Below, in pieces: positions 1 to 11,660 of a stretch of DNA of 64,000 nucleotides (its first letter is position 1; each line of letters starts with the position of its first letter). The notes beneath the pieces were generated by a model. It had not been told where the DNA came from. It saw nothing but the letters and a program-made list of their open reading frames with translations, and did not search any database. The stretch spans positions 62,001 through 126,000 of the forward strand of contig PDHQ01000018.1 of NCBI GenBank assembly GCA_003339415.1, read 5' to 3'. The translations under genes and the position numbers were made by a program. This stretch comes from Ophiocordyceps camponoti-saundersi (nom. inval.). Taxonomy: Eukaryota; Ascomycota; Sordariomycetes; Hypocreales; Ophiocordycipitaceae.

Positions 1-353
1 TTGACTAGCCGTCTCGAGCCTCGGGCAGGCTTATCGGAGTCCGACTCCGTGGCGGGGTCCGATAACGTAAGGACCCGTACGGCACCCTTATCGGAAGGGT
101 ACGTACCGGCGCCCTGTGACGTAGGGCGCGTATCGCCCGCGGCGACGCTCCGCGGGGAGCCTTCCGGTGGCCCCACACCGGGAAGATCGTTTATCCGACC
201 CGATCCAGGCCGCCGTGTCTATTTGTAAGCGCCGTACGGCTGCGCTGCCTTGGTCAGGGGGTCCTCTAAGCCCCCGTGCCGTTCGCCGGATTCGAACCGA
301 CTACCTCTCAAAAAGAGGTCGTTCTAGGAACATGACCGTTGCGCCAGAACGGC
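1..353 (-). mobile_element. GC-rich tRNA-headed SINE-like element (truncated by window edge)
   Basis: A sharply bounded GC-rich segment sits against extremely AT-rich RIP-degraded DNA that begins at 354. On the minus strand it starts with a tRNA-like head (278-353) carrying pol III A-box-like TGGCGCAACGG and a perfect B-box GGTTCGAATCC. The body (1-277) contains a run of stem-loops: 31-38 with 58-65, 36-41 with 43-48, 84-89 with 95-100, 109-115 with 123-129, 147-151 with 156-160, and 164-169 with 176-181. A tRNA head followed by an unrelated body is the layout of tRNA-derived SINEs. A short length would also explain escape from RIP, which acts poorly on duplications under about 400 bp. The end of the body lies outside the window, so poly(A) and target duplication cannot be checked. 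Alternative: a structured RNA gene or an rDNA/tRNA fragment. Confidence 0.4.
278..353 (-). tRNA. tRNA-like sequence, non-canonical (probably a tRNA-derived head)
   Basis: The 76-nt minus-strand segment has a perfect 7-bp acceptor stem (GCCGTTC/GAACGGC), a good T arm (GTCGG/CCGGC around loop TTCGAAT), and A- and B-box promoter elements. A 5-bp stem ACCTC/GAGGT with the 7-nt loop TTTTTGA could be an anticodon arm, but it abuts the T arm with only one linker base. The D-arm region is too long and does not fold normally; instead GGTC/GACC and GTTC/GAAC can pair. I therefore do not assign an isotype. It is more likely a tRNA-derived SINE head than a working tRNA. Confidence 0.35.
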
Positions 354-3126
354 TATTAGCTATAATAAAAAAGCTATATAAAGCTTATTTATTATAGATT
401 ACTCGCGATATACGCTTAAAAATAAATATAACTATTTATAATATAATTAACTTTATTATTATTTATAATATCTTAGACGCCTTTATCTTCGTAAAATATA
501 CTATACTTAAAATTATAAACTATATCTCTTATACTAATTACGGTAAGATTATCCGTATTTACTTTTATATTATTATAAGCGCTAGTTTATATAATAAAAA
601 TAGTAAGATATTTTTCTTTATTCTATTCTTTTAATTTATATATTATATTATATTTTTATTATTCCTATTTTTCTTTCTTAATATTATAATACTTTTTACC
701 GTAATATATATTCTTTTATATATATTTAATATATATTATAATTCTCTTTTATTATTTTTATCTTATTTTTTTATTTCTTTCTTACTTTATATAAATTAAT
801 TTAGTTCTCTATATATAGATCCCCGATAATATTTTTTAATTTATAAATAAATATAATTATTAGAGTTAATATAAAAAAAGCTTTTAAATATAATAATAAT
901 TTCTAAAATAAAATAGGGAGTTAATAAAGCTATTAGAATTCTTTTCCGGCCTAGGGAGTTAATATAGGATATATAATAATACTCCTATAAATCGCCTAAC
1001 CTCTTATAATATTTTCCTAAGATTTCCTAAGATTTCCCGCCTTAAGATTTTACTTAGATTTCCCTTAGAAATTTTATTATTTTTATACTTAGGAAATTAT
1101 TAAGATTTCCTCTTAAGATTTCTCTATAATAACTTTTAGGATTTTACTAAGATTTCTAATAAGATTTAGTATTAAAATATACTTTTAGAAATCTCCGGAT
1201 TTTACTAGGAAATCCCCGTATATTAGGAAATTACCGCGTACTAGGAAATCTCTATTTTACTAATATACTCGGAAATTACTATAAAATCCCCTTAGGTAAA
1301 TACTTTTAAAATTATATTAGGAAATTTTCCTTAAGCTCCTAGCTATATAATTAGCTTAGTATTCCTTTAAGTAATAATTTAAATTCTTTTATAGTTACTA
1401 TTTTAATTTTTAAAAGACTTTTACTTATATTTATACTTTTTATAATAGCTATTCTATAATTTTACGATCGGTAGCTAGCCCGTCTCCCTTTCCTATATAC
1501 TATATCTAGTAGCTAGCTTAGTATATATAACTACTAGTAGATTATATATATAAGCGTATATTAGTTAGCTTCTTATAAATATTAAAAAATATAAAACTTT
1601 TATATAAAATAGCTATTATATATATTATTAAGTTATATAAAAAAGTAAAGTTAAGTATAATAAACTATTAATTTTTTTATTTAAAATTATTTTTTTTATT
1701 TTAGCTAATTTATATATTATTTAATATATTAATTAATATTAAAAAAGCTATTTAATATTAATATAAAAAAAGTTTTAAAAAAGTATATTATAATAATTTT
1801 TTTTATTAATAATATATAAAAAAAATAGTTATTTTAATACTTAATTAAATATATAAATTAATAATAAAAAATATATAAAGTAAAGTAAAAAGTTATAAAA
1901 TTAAAAAAATCTTATATAAAAAATTCTTATAACTTAAGTAAGTTATATAATAATATAAAGCTATAAAAATAATATAAAGTTATTAAGGTATTATAAAATA
2001 TTTTAATAATTTAATATTTTTATTTAAGTAATATTTAAAAAAGTTAGGAACTTTATTTTAATAATTTTTTTAATTTAAAAAGTTTTTAAGTTTTTTTTTT
2101 ATAAAAATATAGCTATTTTTACTTTTTTTATTTTTAAAAAAAATAGTTTTTATAATTAAATAATTTTTAAAATAATAAGTAACTTTAAGTAATTAGCTAA
2201 AATATTTAAAATATTATAATATTTATTTTAAAAGCTATAATATTATATACTTATATTAATTATAAAGGAAAATAATTTATTAATTATAAAGTAAAATAAT
2301 TTATTACTTATAAAATAAATAATTAAAGTTTATAAAAGTTATTTTTTATTTTTATATATATTTTATAATAATATAAAATAATATAAAATAACTATTTAAA
2401 GTTTTTATTTATTATATTTTTTTTTATTATATTTTAATTTTAAAATAATTTTAAAAAATATTAAGAAAAATTAAATTTTAGTTAATAATATTTTATTTTA
2501 TATTTATAAGAAACTTTATAATATAAGTATTTAAAAACTAAAATATTATTATTTTTTTAATATTACTTTTTTATAAATTTATATTAATAAGTTATTATAA
2601 TAACTTTAAAATTATTATATAGCTAAAAGCTTACTTTTTTTCATATTTTTTAATTTTCTTATATAAAGCTTATTTTTTTAAAAGTACTTAACTTTATTAT
2701 TTTTTTTAAAATATATTATTAATACTTTTTAAAATATTAAAAATAATAGTTTAAAAGTTAATAAAAGTTTAAAGTTATTATTTATAATTATATTTTCTTT
2801 TTAATATAATTATAAGTTTTATTAAGCTTTATTTTTTCTATTTAAATTATTTTTTTTAATTTTACTATTTATAATATTACTTAATATTATTAATTAATAT
2901 TAGTTAACTTTTTTATATATATAAAAATTATAAAAAATAAAAATAAGTTTAAAATTATTTATATATATAATATTTAATAATAATAAAAATATTTATATAT
3001 AATATAAAAAGTGCTTATATAAGTAAAATTAATTAAATAAAAAATAAATAATTTACTTAATATATTTTTAAATTATAATATAAAAAGTTTTTTAAATAAT
3101 TTTATAATAAAGTTTTTAAAAGTTAT
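354..3126. other. RIP-degraded AT-rich DNA, no gene
   Basis: Sequence made almost entirely of A and T with TpA-rich runs and stops in every frame. At about 1000-1340 there are many short units of the form AAGATTTCC and GGAAATT, similar in style to the tail of the gypsy LTR found at 4853. This suggests a degraded LTR-type repeat there, but I could not define its ends. No coding region, RNA gene or intact transposon is visible. Confidence 0.8.
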
Positions 3127-3338
3127 TATAATAGTTTTACTAAAAGTATAATATTAAAGTAAGTTAAAAAGGAGTTATAATTAAAGGTATCGAAGAGAGG
3201 AAAGAGAGGGGAGAGAAGCCCCCCTCCTAAGCTAGCTATATACCCCGCGTAATAACTAAGCGCTATTAGGAAAACTTAAATATATCTACTATAATCCCCC
3301 CTATCTAGCTATAATTAGTTATAAACTAATCCTTTATA
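3127..3338. repeat. Left LTR of the small element
   Basis: This 212-bp copy shares with 4696-4852 the block from TATAATAG through the GA-rich stretch, the CTCCTAAGCTAGCTATATACC segment and AACTAAGCGCTAT. It shares its last third, with the CTATCTAGCTATAATTA motif, with 10869-10923. The differences between copies are mostly C/T and G/A transitions, as expected from RIP. Confidence 0.7.
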
Positions 3339-4852
3339 TAGCCCCCTCCTTAAGCTAGCTAAGGAGGTAAAAATATAAGATAGAAAAATTATATATTATT
3401 ATAATAGTAAGATACTTTATATAGTTTCTAGCTAATAGCTTAATAGCTTTTATAAAAATAAGAATAAAAGGGCGGAAAAGCTTCCTTATAGCTTAAAAAA
3501 TTAAACTTTAATTTTTATAAGAAAGATTCTAATAAGCTTAAAATTATAATACCGCTTAAAGTAAGAAAAGATAAACTTATATATTAGTAATAAAAACTTA
3601 CTTATATAGCTAGTATATAAGATTAAATAATACTATATTAATTATAAGAAGCTTAGAAAATACCTTAATTATAATAAATAGTAAAGCTAGCTATATATTT
3701 ATTATTATATATTATTAGTACTTATTTATAAGCTAAGGCGTAATATAATTATAATATATACTTACTAATAAATCTACGCGCTTAAGCTATATATAAATTA
3801 TCCTTATATAAAATAATATAATAAAGCTAAAAATTACCTAAGCTATAATATTTAATATATACTTATCTCTTTTTACTTATTATCCCCTTAATTAAAATAT
3901 TTTAAATTTACTTCTAATTACCTCGCTTTACTTATAAAAAGCTTTAACCTTAATATTTTTATTTACTTATAAAGCTTTAAATAATTATACTTAAAATAAC
4001 TAATTTAGTTATACTAATAATAACGCTAGCGCTTAGTAATATTAAAATAAAATTATATAAATAAAATATTTATTAAGTTAGTAAGAAAAAAGGGCGGTAA
4101 ATTAACTTATACTTTAAGGATATTCTTAGTATTAAATACTTTATTAAAGCTTTAAAAAAAACTAATAAAATTTATATATACTATAAGTTAATATTTATAA
4201 TTAAGGCGCTTTTTAGACTTTTTATATAGCTTAAAAAAAAGTAAAATAATATATATATAGTTAAACTAATAAGATAAACTAGCCTCGAAAAAAGTATATT
4301 CTTATCTTATAATATATTCTCTAAAAGGCTTAAATAGCCCCTAATATATCTTAATTAAGTTTAAACTTATATAGCGTTTCTTATAGCTTTTTTTTAAAAG
4401 CTTAAAAATATATACTAAGAAAGTATTAAGCTAATTTAAAAAGTTAATAATTAAAAAGATATATAATAAAAATATTTACTAGAAAATACCGAGATAGGAA
4501 AAGATATAATAAAATTAAGCTTTAAGCTCCTTAATTATTACTTTATTAATAATAAATTTTATATATATAGTAGCTAACTATAAGTTTAAGCTAGAATAAG
4601 TAAGTAAAAGCTTAAGCGTAAGTAAAATTTAATAGTATTATTTTATAATAATCTTACTTTTATATTTAGTTTATAGTAAAAAAAGCTTTAATTAATATAA
4701 TAGTCTTACTAAGAGTATAATGTTAAAATAAGCTAAAAAGGAGTTATAATTAAAGCTATCGAAAAAAGGAAAAAAAAGGGAGAGAAGCCCCTCTCCTAAG
4801 CTAGCTATATACCCCGCGCGATAACTAAGCGCTATCGGGAAGACCTAAATAT

Positions 4853-5221
4853 TATTACGGCCGTAATATACGTTAACTAAATAATAGTATTAGTATTATA
4901 AATAAAGATTCTAAGCTAAGGAGAAGGGAAAGAAAAGAGGAAAACTCCCGTAAGTAAAATCTTAGTAAAATATATAAAGGCACGTGCTAGTAAAGATAGG
5001 AGAGAGTAAGGGGAAATCCTAGTAAAAGGTCGACTTTATTTCCGGGTAATTTCCCCCTAAGGTTTTCCTAAGGATTTTATAATAAGGTTTCTAAGGTTAC
5101 GTAATTATAGTTAGAAATCCTTAGAAATTACCGTAAAATATCTAAAGGAAATCTATTAGAAATCCTTAAAAATTACTATAAAATATTTAGAGGAAATCTC
5201 TATAATTACTAGCGCGTAATA
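4853..5221 (-). repeat. Gypsy LTR, left copy (3' LTR of the minus-strand element)
   Basis: This 369-bp LTR is nearly colinear with 10495-10863 and with the solo copy at 62747-63115. It begins TATTACGG, where TG would be expected before RIP, and ends GCGCGTAATA. Inside, a 45-bp unit starting TTAGAAATCC is tandemly duplicated (5111 and 5156). Confidence 0.88.
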
Positions 5222-7289
5222 TTACCCCCTAATAAAGGTTTTAATATACTTATTAAGACTAATAACGGTAATTATATAGCTAGGTGCTTGGGGAAATAGC
5301 TATATTATCTTAATTATTATTTTAATATTTACGATTTATAGCAGCGGCTTTAACTTAATACTAGAGATTAATAAGCGGACTAGTAGTATTCGGGAAATAG
5401 TCGTAGAATTCCTTAAGGGCTATAAGCGTATAATAGAAATTCCTAGCTAAGTACTATATCTTATCTAAATTATAATTATATTAGTAAACTTAATATTCTA
5501 ACTAATAACGCTATTTAGTAACCCGAGATTAGAGGATTTATTTAACTTTTTATTTTAATATACCGTTAATATCTTCTAGCTTAGCGGGAGATATCTCTTA
5601 CTTTAATAGCGAATTTATAATAGCTTTCTAAAAGCGGTTAATATAAAATAAGTTCGTTATCTAGTAGCTATCTAGTAAGTTAAGGACATAGCTATAGCCT
5701 TATTTTTTAATAACCGTAAAAAGTCCTAACTATTATACGTTTAGGCGTATTATAAGTATAGTTATAAAAAAGCCCTTATAGCTAAGGAATACCTTATTAC
5801 TAACTACGAAATCTGCTAAGCGATATTTCTTATTTACTTATATTTCCTATTTACGGCGAGCTTTCTCGGTAGCAGCTTAAGCTTATTATTATATTTCCTA
5901 CGCGTAAGTAATAAGTTTATAGGCTATAATAATCGGGCCTAAAGTAATCGAGGGATCCGGGGAACTAGCTATTAAGAGGGGGTTTTATATATCCTTATTA
6001 AGAGCGATTATAAGCGGTACTATACTAATTAAAGCGTGCTATAAGGAGTTATACGCGAAATCTAACGCGGGAAGGAAAGTACTTTAATTATCTTAATATT
6101 TATTCGTATAAAACTATAGCCTCTAATCTAAGTATTAGTTAGTTACCTTTACGCTTCCTTATATCTATAAGTATAAGGTATTACTATAGTAATATTTAAT
6201 ATTAGTTAACCGATTAATTTTACTAAGAAATCTTAAAATAAATAGGCTAGCGTTATCGGTAATTTATATATTTAATATACTAAAAAGATAATAAAGGTAT
6301 CGGAAATAGCGTCCGGTAAGCACCTTTACTATATTATTCTTCTTACTTAATAATATAATAATAATCTAGCTTAGCTTATAAATAAAAGTTTAAATATAAT
6401 TATACCTAAAGCGGTTTACTAATATAGCTTTCTTATTATAAGCTATATACTTTTATATAGAAATTAGAATAAGTAAAGGGTATAATAAGCTTAGGGTCTT
6501 ATCTCTTAGGGTTTTATTCCTTTAATACTTATAATAGTTATAAATATATTAATAGATATCTTACTTTATTCCGGGCTAGTAATAATTTCGCTAGAGTATT
6601 TAAGTAATCTTATTCTAGCTACTATAAGCGAAAATAGCTAGCTTATATATATTCCGAATTAAGGTAATATAAAGGAAGAGTAGCTTCTAACTATCTTATT
6701 TAGGAATAACTAGGAGGTTACCGTAAAATCTAAGATCCTAGCTTACGTTCTTCTCTTAGATTAGTTATACTAACTTTATTCCTAATAAGGTAAAGTTTTC
6801 TCTAAAGCGGACTAAGGTAATTATAAAGGTTTAGGTTAGGATTTCGAATCCGAGGCTTTCCGGAGGAATTATTATAAGCGTCCTTTCCTCTTTCTTATAA
6901 GCTTTTACGGTTAAAAGCTTAGCTATCTTATATAAGAGGGTATTAGTAGCTATATTTAACTAGCTAAGTTAATATAAGAAATAGATATTAAACTAAGTAA
7001 GGAAATCGGACTATTATACTTAGCGGATAAAAAGTAGTTTTTTTATTATAAAGTAAATTAAAGCTTTATAGTCTATAATTATATTAAACTTCTAACTAAA
7101 TAATTTTAAGTAAAAGTGCTTAAAGCTTTATATAATAGTAAAAAGTTTACGGTCTTAGATTAAGTACGCGCGTTTAGCTAAGTTTATCGTTTTTAAGAAG
7201 AAGCTTATTAGCTTTTACGCTTAGTTATCTTACTATTACTAAAATATACTAATAATAGCGTTCTAAAAAGCGTTAGTTTTAAGCTAAGT

Positions 7290-7760
7290 TAAAAGTTTAA
7301 GATAGAAGAAAGTAAGTACTAAGGCTTACGTAGCTAATTTCTTTATCTTATTAAAAGCCTCCTTCTATTCTAATCTAAGCTTAAAAGTAATATTTTTCTT
7401 TAAGAGACGGTTTAAGGGTTCCGCGGTAATATTAATATAGTAATAAAAGATCCGGATAAAGTTATATAATCTTATAAATAAATAGATAGCTTTATAATCC
7501 TAGAAATCTTCGAATTTTTAGTTTTAGATCGCTTATATTTTATAGGGGTTTACGCTTATTCCTTAGCTTATATATAATATTATATTAAGATAGTTAATTT
7601 TAATAATATTAAACCTCGATTTTTAGATATCCCTTTATAAGTTTACTTAATATAGGCGCTAGATTATTTCTTAGTATTTCTTTTAGTATTCCTCTTTTTC
7701 GCTATTTAAGTAAATTAATATATTATTAGCGTATATACTCGCGTAGCGGTTAAGAAAATT
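7290..7760 (-). pseudogene. Gypsy pol remnant: reverse transcriptase active site and RNase H
   Basis: Reading the minus strand and allowing for RIP-type transitions, the segment at 7710-7730 aligns with the gypsy RT active-site motif (x-Asp-Asp-Ile-Leu-Ile). Both catalytic Asp codons now read AAT (Asn). Downstream to about 7290 the frame resembles the RT-RNase H junction, with a Phe-Ile-Arg segment, a Pro-Leu-x-x-Leu-Leu-Lys-Lys motif and a Glu-Ala-Phe-x-x-Ile-Lys motif. Stops are mostly TAA and TAG in place of Gln codons. The assignment rests on motif order rather than on an alignment. Confidence 0.7.
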
Positions 7761-9293
7761 ATAAAATTAAGCGTTAATAAAGTTTTAGAACTATATAAGT
7801 CTTACCTTAAGGCCGAATAAAAAAATAAGCTAATAGAATATACTAAACCTTATATAGAAAGCTATAAGGTACTTAGAGTTAGGGTTAAGCCGGAGATAGT
7901 AAAACGCTTAAATAATATCGATTTTTAAGAACTATTTCGCCTTCTAATAGCTAAATATAATACTTTTTAAGGAGGGAGCGGGTAAGATCTAACTTTTTAA
8001 GTAATTATTTATCTATCGGTAATTAATATAGAAGCGTTAGGCTATTAAATATAGCTTTAGGGTAAAGAGAATAGAGGCAGCGTAAAGGCTAATATTTAGT
8101 TTAATAAAACTAATTTTAAGTAAGTAATTAATAGTCTCCTTTTCTAAAAGTAAGTATTTTACTAGCGTTTTATAAGAAGGGGGTCTTATTAGGTTTAAGG
8201 GCTTTTTAAGTTTTAAGGTTATATTATAGCTAGGCTAGGGATAAGCTAAAGTATAAGCTTCCTTCTTACTAAAAAATCCTTTAAAGTACGTAAAAGCTAA
8301 AAGAATTATATTATATATATAAGTAATATATTCGAGTTTTTTACCTTAAAGGAACGGGATTTCCTATCTTATATATATACGGCTAGCTAAGCTTAGCTTC
8401 GTAATCGTAGTTAAGTTATTATTATCGTTTTCTAACTTTATAAGTATCTAAAATATTAATAAGGTTATTTCTTCCTATTATATATAGTAAGAGTTTTATT
8501 AAATTTAGCAGATAAGTTACTTTCTTAAAATATCCTTATTTATATTATTAGTATCTTAGTTATCTTTAGTTAAAGTTTAAGCTAGCTTTTTTTCCTTTAT
8601 AAGCTATATAAAGTCTTTTTTCCCTTATAAGTATTAAAAGATTCGATACTTACGCTTATCCTAATAAAGAAGGCGGTTCCGGCGCTTAGTATCCGCTTAA
8701 ATAGCTAAGTTTAGATTTCTATTAAAAAAAGGCTTCTTAGGTAATAAGATCGAGGGCGAGTATTTAGTAAAAGTAGGTAAGTTATCTAGCTAAACTAGTT
8801 TCCGGGCTACGTAGTTAAGTAATAACCTTTTCTCCGCTATCTAAAATAAGCTAATAAAAAAATCCTAAGTATAGTTAGTTACCTAGCAGATTTCTTACGG
8901 AAAATACTATCTATTAATTATTAAGGTAATAATTAGGTATTTATAAACTAAGCTAACTTAATAGCTTTAAAAATTAATAAGGGGGATAGGATAAATAGGG
9001 ATAAGCTTAGCGCCTAAGCGCTTTATTACTTACTTTACGAAATAATAACTAATTAGGAGATAAGCGTCTACTCTAGTATTATATAAGGTAAAGGTATAAA
9101 AAGCTATATTATTAATTTAAACTTAACTATTAATAGTAAATAACTCTTTTATTTTCTATCTTATACGCGATATTTTTAGGATTATTAAAAAGCTTTATAA
9201 TAGTTTTACTTTTTTCCCGAATTAGAGTTATCTAGCTAAATAGAGTTAGGTAAAAGTATCTAAACTTTACGGACTCTTCTTATCTTTTATTAG

Positions 9294-9331
9294 TTAGGGT
9301 AATCCTTAGCTATATAGCCTTTTTTTTTATA
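9294..9331 (-). pseudogene. Gypsy gag zinc-knuckle remnant
   Basis: On the minus strand this reads as a CCHC knuckle in which the zinc-binding His and the last Cys have each become Tyr (CAT to TAT, TGC to TAC). The surrounding Gly, Ile, Ala, Lys, Asp and Pro positions are kept. It fixes the gag end of the element on the right and so the minus orientation. Confidence 0.55.
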
Positions 9332-10494
9332 AATAAAATAAGTATTATTTTCCTAATAAACTTTCTTTTTATTCTCGCTTAAGGGCTAGCTTTTCTAAGT
9401 TATAATTATAGTTTTTTTCTATATAATTAGAGTAGTCCTATTAACTTATTAGAATTTCTAAGTAATTTTATAATAAGTAAACTCTTTCTTCTTATAAAAT
9501 ATAGTATTTTTTATATACTTATAAAACTCCTTATATAATCTATATAAGTTCTTAGCTTTTATAAGAAAGCCTATATTAAGGTTAGCGAGTAAATAGTTCT
9601 AAAGCATATATTTAATATAAACTAAGGGGACTTAAGTTTTAGCTATAAGGTAGTTAAACTTTATAAAAAACTCCTAGATTTTTTATTAGCTATTTAAGGA
9701 GTAGTTTAGTTTATAAAGCTAATTTATAGCTTTAGCGAACTTATTTAGGTTTCTATAAGCGGATTTTAAATATTATATTATCTTAGCTAGTTTAGAAAAA
9801 GGGTATTCCTCTAAGTTATACTAAGTTTCTAAAAATTAGCGGGCTTTTCTTTTTAAAGTATAAAATAGAATACTTATTTTATCTTACTTATCCTAGAAAG
9901 TTATCTTATTAGATTTTATTTTATCTTTTAAGTTTATAAGAAAGGTATTAAAATCTTCCTTTTTTCCTAAGAACTTACTTATCTCCTTATAGCGAACTTT
10001 TATAAAATTAAAATAGGAGGGGTTTAGCTATCTTACTAAGGTAACTAGCGTAAAGATATCTTAAGTAGCTTTCCTAGTTAAGATAAACGCTTTTTTACTA
10101 ATCTTAAACGCTATTAATATTTCTTAATAAGTCTTTTTTATATCTAAGTTTTAATTTTTCTAAGTTAACTAATTTTAAAGTTCCGTAATCTACGCTTATA
10201 GTTATATTATCTTCGCACGCTATTTTTATAATATAATTATATTAGTAATATTTTAAGAGGAAGTAGCTATAGTTATAGTTTAGTTTTCTTCGGAACCCTA
10301 TTTTACTATAAGGTTAGGTATCTTTAAAGCGAGTCTCCTTAATCGCTTAAAAGTTTAGTTAGGGGCTCTAAATATATATCTTAAGCTAATTATAATTTAA
10401 TTATATACGAGGTTTTTTCTATCTTTTATAAGGGATATAAGAGTAAAATATATATTTCTTAATCGCTCGCTAGTAAAAAGGGAGCTTAGAATAA

Positions 10495-10863
10495 TATTAT
10501 AGCTATAATATACGTTAACTAAATAATAATATTAGTATTATAAATAAAGATTCTAAACTAAGAAGAAGGGAAAGAAAAAAGGAAAACTCCCGTAAGCGAA
10601 ATCTTAGTAAAATATATAAAGGTATATATTAGTAGAGATAGGAGAGGGTAAGGGGAAATCTTAGTAAAAAGTTAACTTTATTTCTAAGTAATTTCCCCCT
10701 AAGGTCTTCCTAAGGATTTTACGATAAGGTTTCCGAGGTTACGTAATTATAGTTAGAAATCCTCGGAAATTACTATAAAATATTTAGAGGAAATTTATTA
10801 GAAATCCTTAGAAATTACCGTAAAATATTTAGAGGAAATCCTTATAATTACTAGCGCGTAATA
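10495..10863 (-). repeat. Gypsy LTR, right copy (5' LTR of the minus-strand element)
   Basis: Same length and order of motifs as the left LTR, differing mainly by transitions. It is followed directly by the second copy of the AATAT target duplication and then by the tail of the interrupted small-element LTR. Confidence 0.88.
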
Positions 10864-10928
10864 AATATATCTATTATAATCCCCCTTATCTAGCTATAAT
10901 TAATTATAAACTAATCTCTTATAGTTAT

Positions 10929-11660
10929 ATAAGTATTATTAAAAAAATTTTAAAATTTTTAAAAATTATTATAAAATATTTAAAGAAAATTCTTATAAGT
11001 ATTAATATATAATAATAATAGCTTTATATAAAATAAAGTTATTAATTATAATAATATTTATTTTATATAAAAGTTTAACTTTAATATTATTTATAATAAA
11101 ATAACTTATTACTTAAAATAAATATAAAAAGCTATAAAAAAGTTATTATATATAATAAAAGTAAATAGTTTATATATATATTATATATAAAAATAACTAA
11201 TTACTTTTTATATAACTTAATTATTTTAATATAGTTTAAATTTTTTATATTTATACTTTTTTAGCTACTTTTATATATAAAATTTTACTTTTTTTTTTAA
11301 ATTATTTATTTATTTATTTTTATTTTTTCTTAACTATACTTAAGCTTTTTATACTTTTAATTATATTTTTATATTTTTTTAAAATATTTTATTATTATTT
11401 ATAGCTTTTTTAATAATTATAATTAATAATTAAAATACTTATAATTTATTTTAACTATAATTCTTATTAAACTCTAATATTATATAATATATATAATATT
11501 ATAATATATTATAGTAAGTATATTATAATACTTTATATATTTTTTATATTATAATACCTTTTAACCTTTTACTAGATTTAGCAAATAGGAGGCTAGATTA
11601 TCTTAGAAACAGCGGCTTCACCTATTAGGGCTTCGGCATACTCTTCTCCCGCAGCCTGAA
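10929..11660. other. RIP-degraded AT-rich DNA, then the edge of the gene region
   Basis: AT-rich sequence with no recognisable feature continues to about 11,575. Composition then changes abruptly to normal genic sequence that forms the upstream region of the APH-like gene. No repeat end or TATA box is clear at the junction. Confidence 0.7.

Larger units (their letters stand above)
4853..10863 (-). mobile_element. Ty3/gypsy LTR retrotransposon, full length, RIP-inactivated
   Basis: A 6,011-bp element is bounded by two 369-bp LTRs (4853-5221 and 10495-10863) and a 5-bp target duplication AATAT (4848-4852 and 10864-10868). Orientation is minus: a gag zinc-knuckle remnant lies near the right end (about 9294-9331), and reverse transcriptase plus RNase H remnants lie to the left (about 7290-7760). 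A polypurine-like AGGGGGTAA on the minus strand sits immediately inside the left LTR. The reading frame is full of stops of the kind made by C-to-T change in CAA/CAG/CGA, and the conserved Asp, His and Cys codons carry transitions, so the element is dead. The RT-before-RNase H order and 5-bp duplication fit Ty3/gypsy. The element landed inside an LTR of the small element at 3127. Confidence 0.88.
3127..10923. mobile_element. Small LTR element, non-autonomous, split by a gypsy insertion
   Basis: Two 212-bp direct repeats flank a 1,357-bp interior. The left copy is 3127-3338. The right copy starts at 4696, is interrupted at 4852, and resumes at 10869-10923 after the gypsy element; the two parts (157 + 55 nt) add up to exactly 212. 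The 5-mer GTTAT lies directly before the left copy (3122-3126) and directly after the right copy (10924-10928), consistent with a 5-bp target duplication. No pol remnant was recognised in the interior (3339-4695), so a non-autonomous or internally deleted LTR element is the best reading. An 8-bp hairpin (3345-3352 with 3360-3367) lies just inside the left repeat. Five-bp duplications can occur by chance in such AT-rich DNA; the perfect length sum across the insertion is the stronger evidence. Confidence 0.7.

Noticed and set aside
1..397. Short frames of 75-76 codons at the left edge
   Set aside because: They run through the hairpin-rich body and the tRNA-like segment, have no motif, and overlap each other in different frames.
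10470..10494. Purine-rich AAAAAGGGAGC beside the right LTR as a polypurine tract for a plus-oriented element
   Set aside because: Coding remnants (zinc knuckle right, RT left) fix the element on the minus strand.
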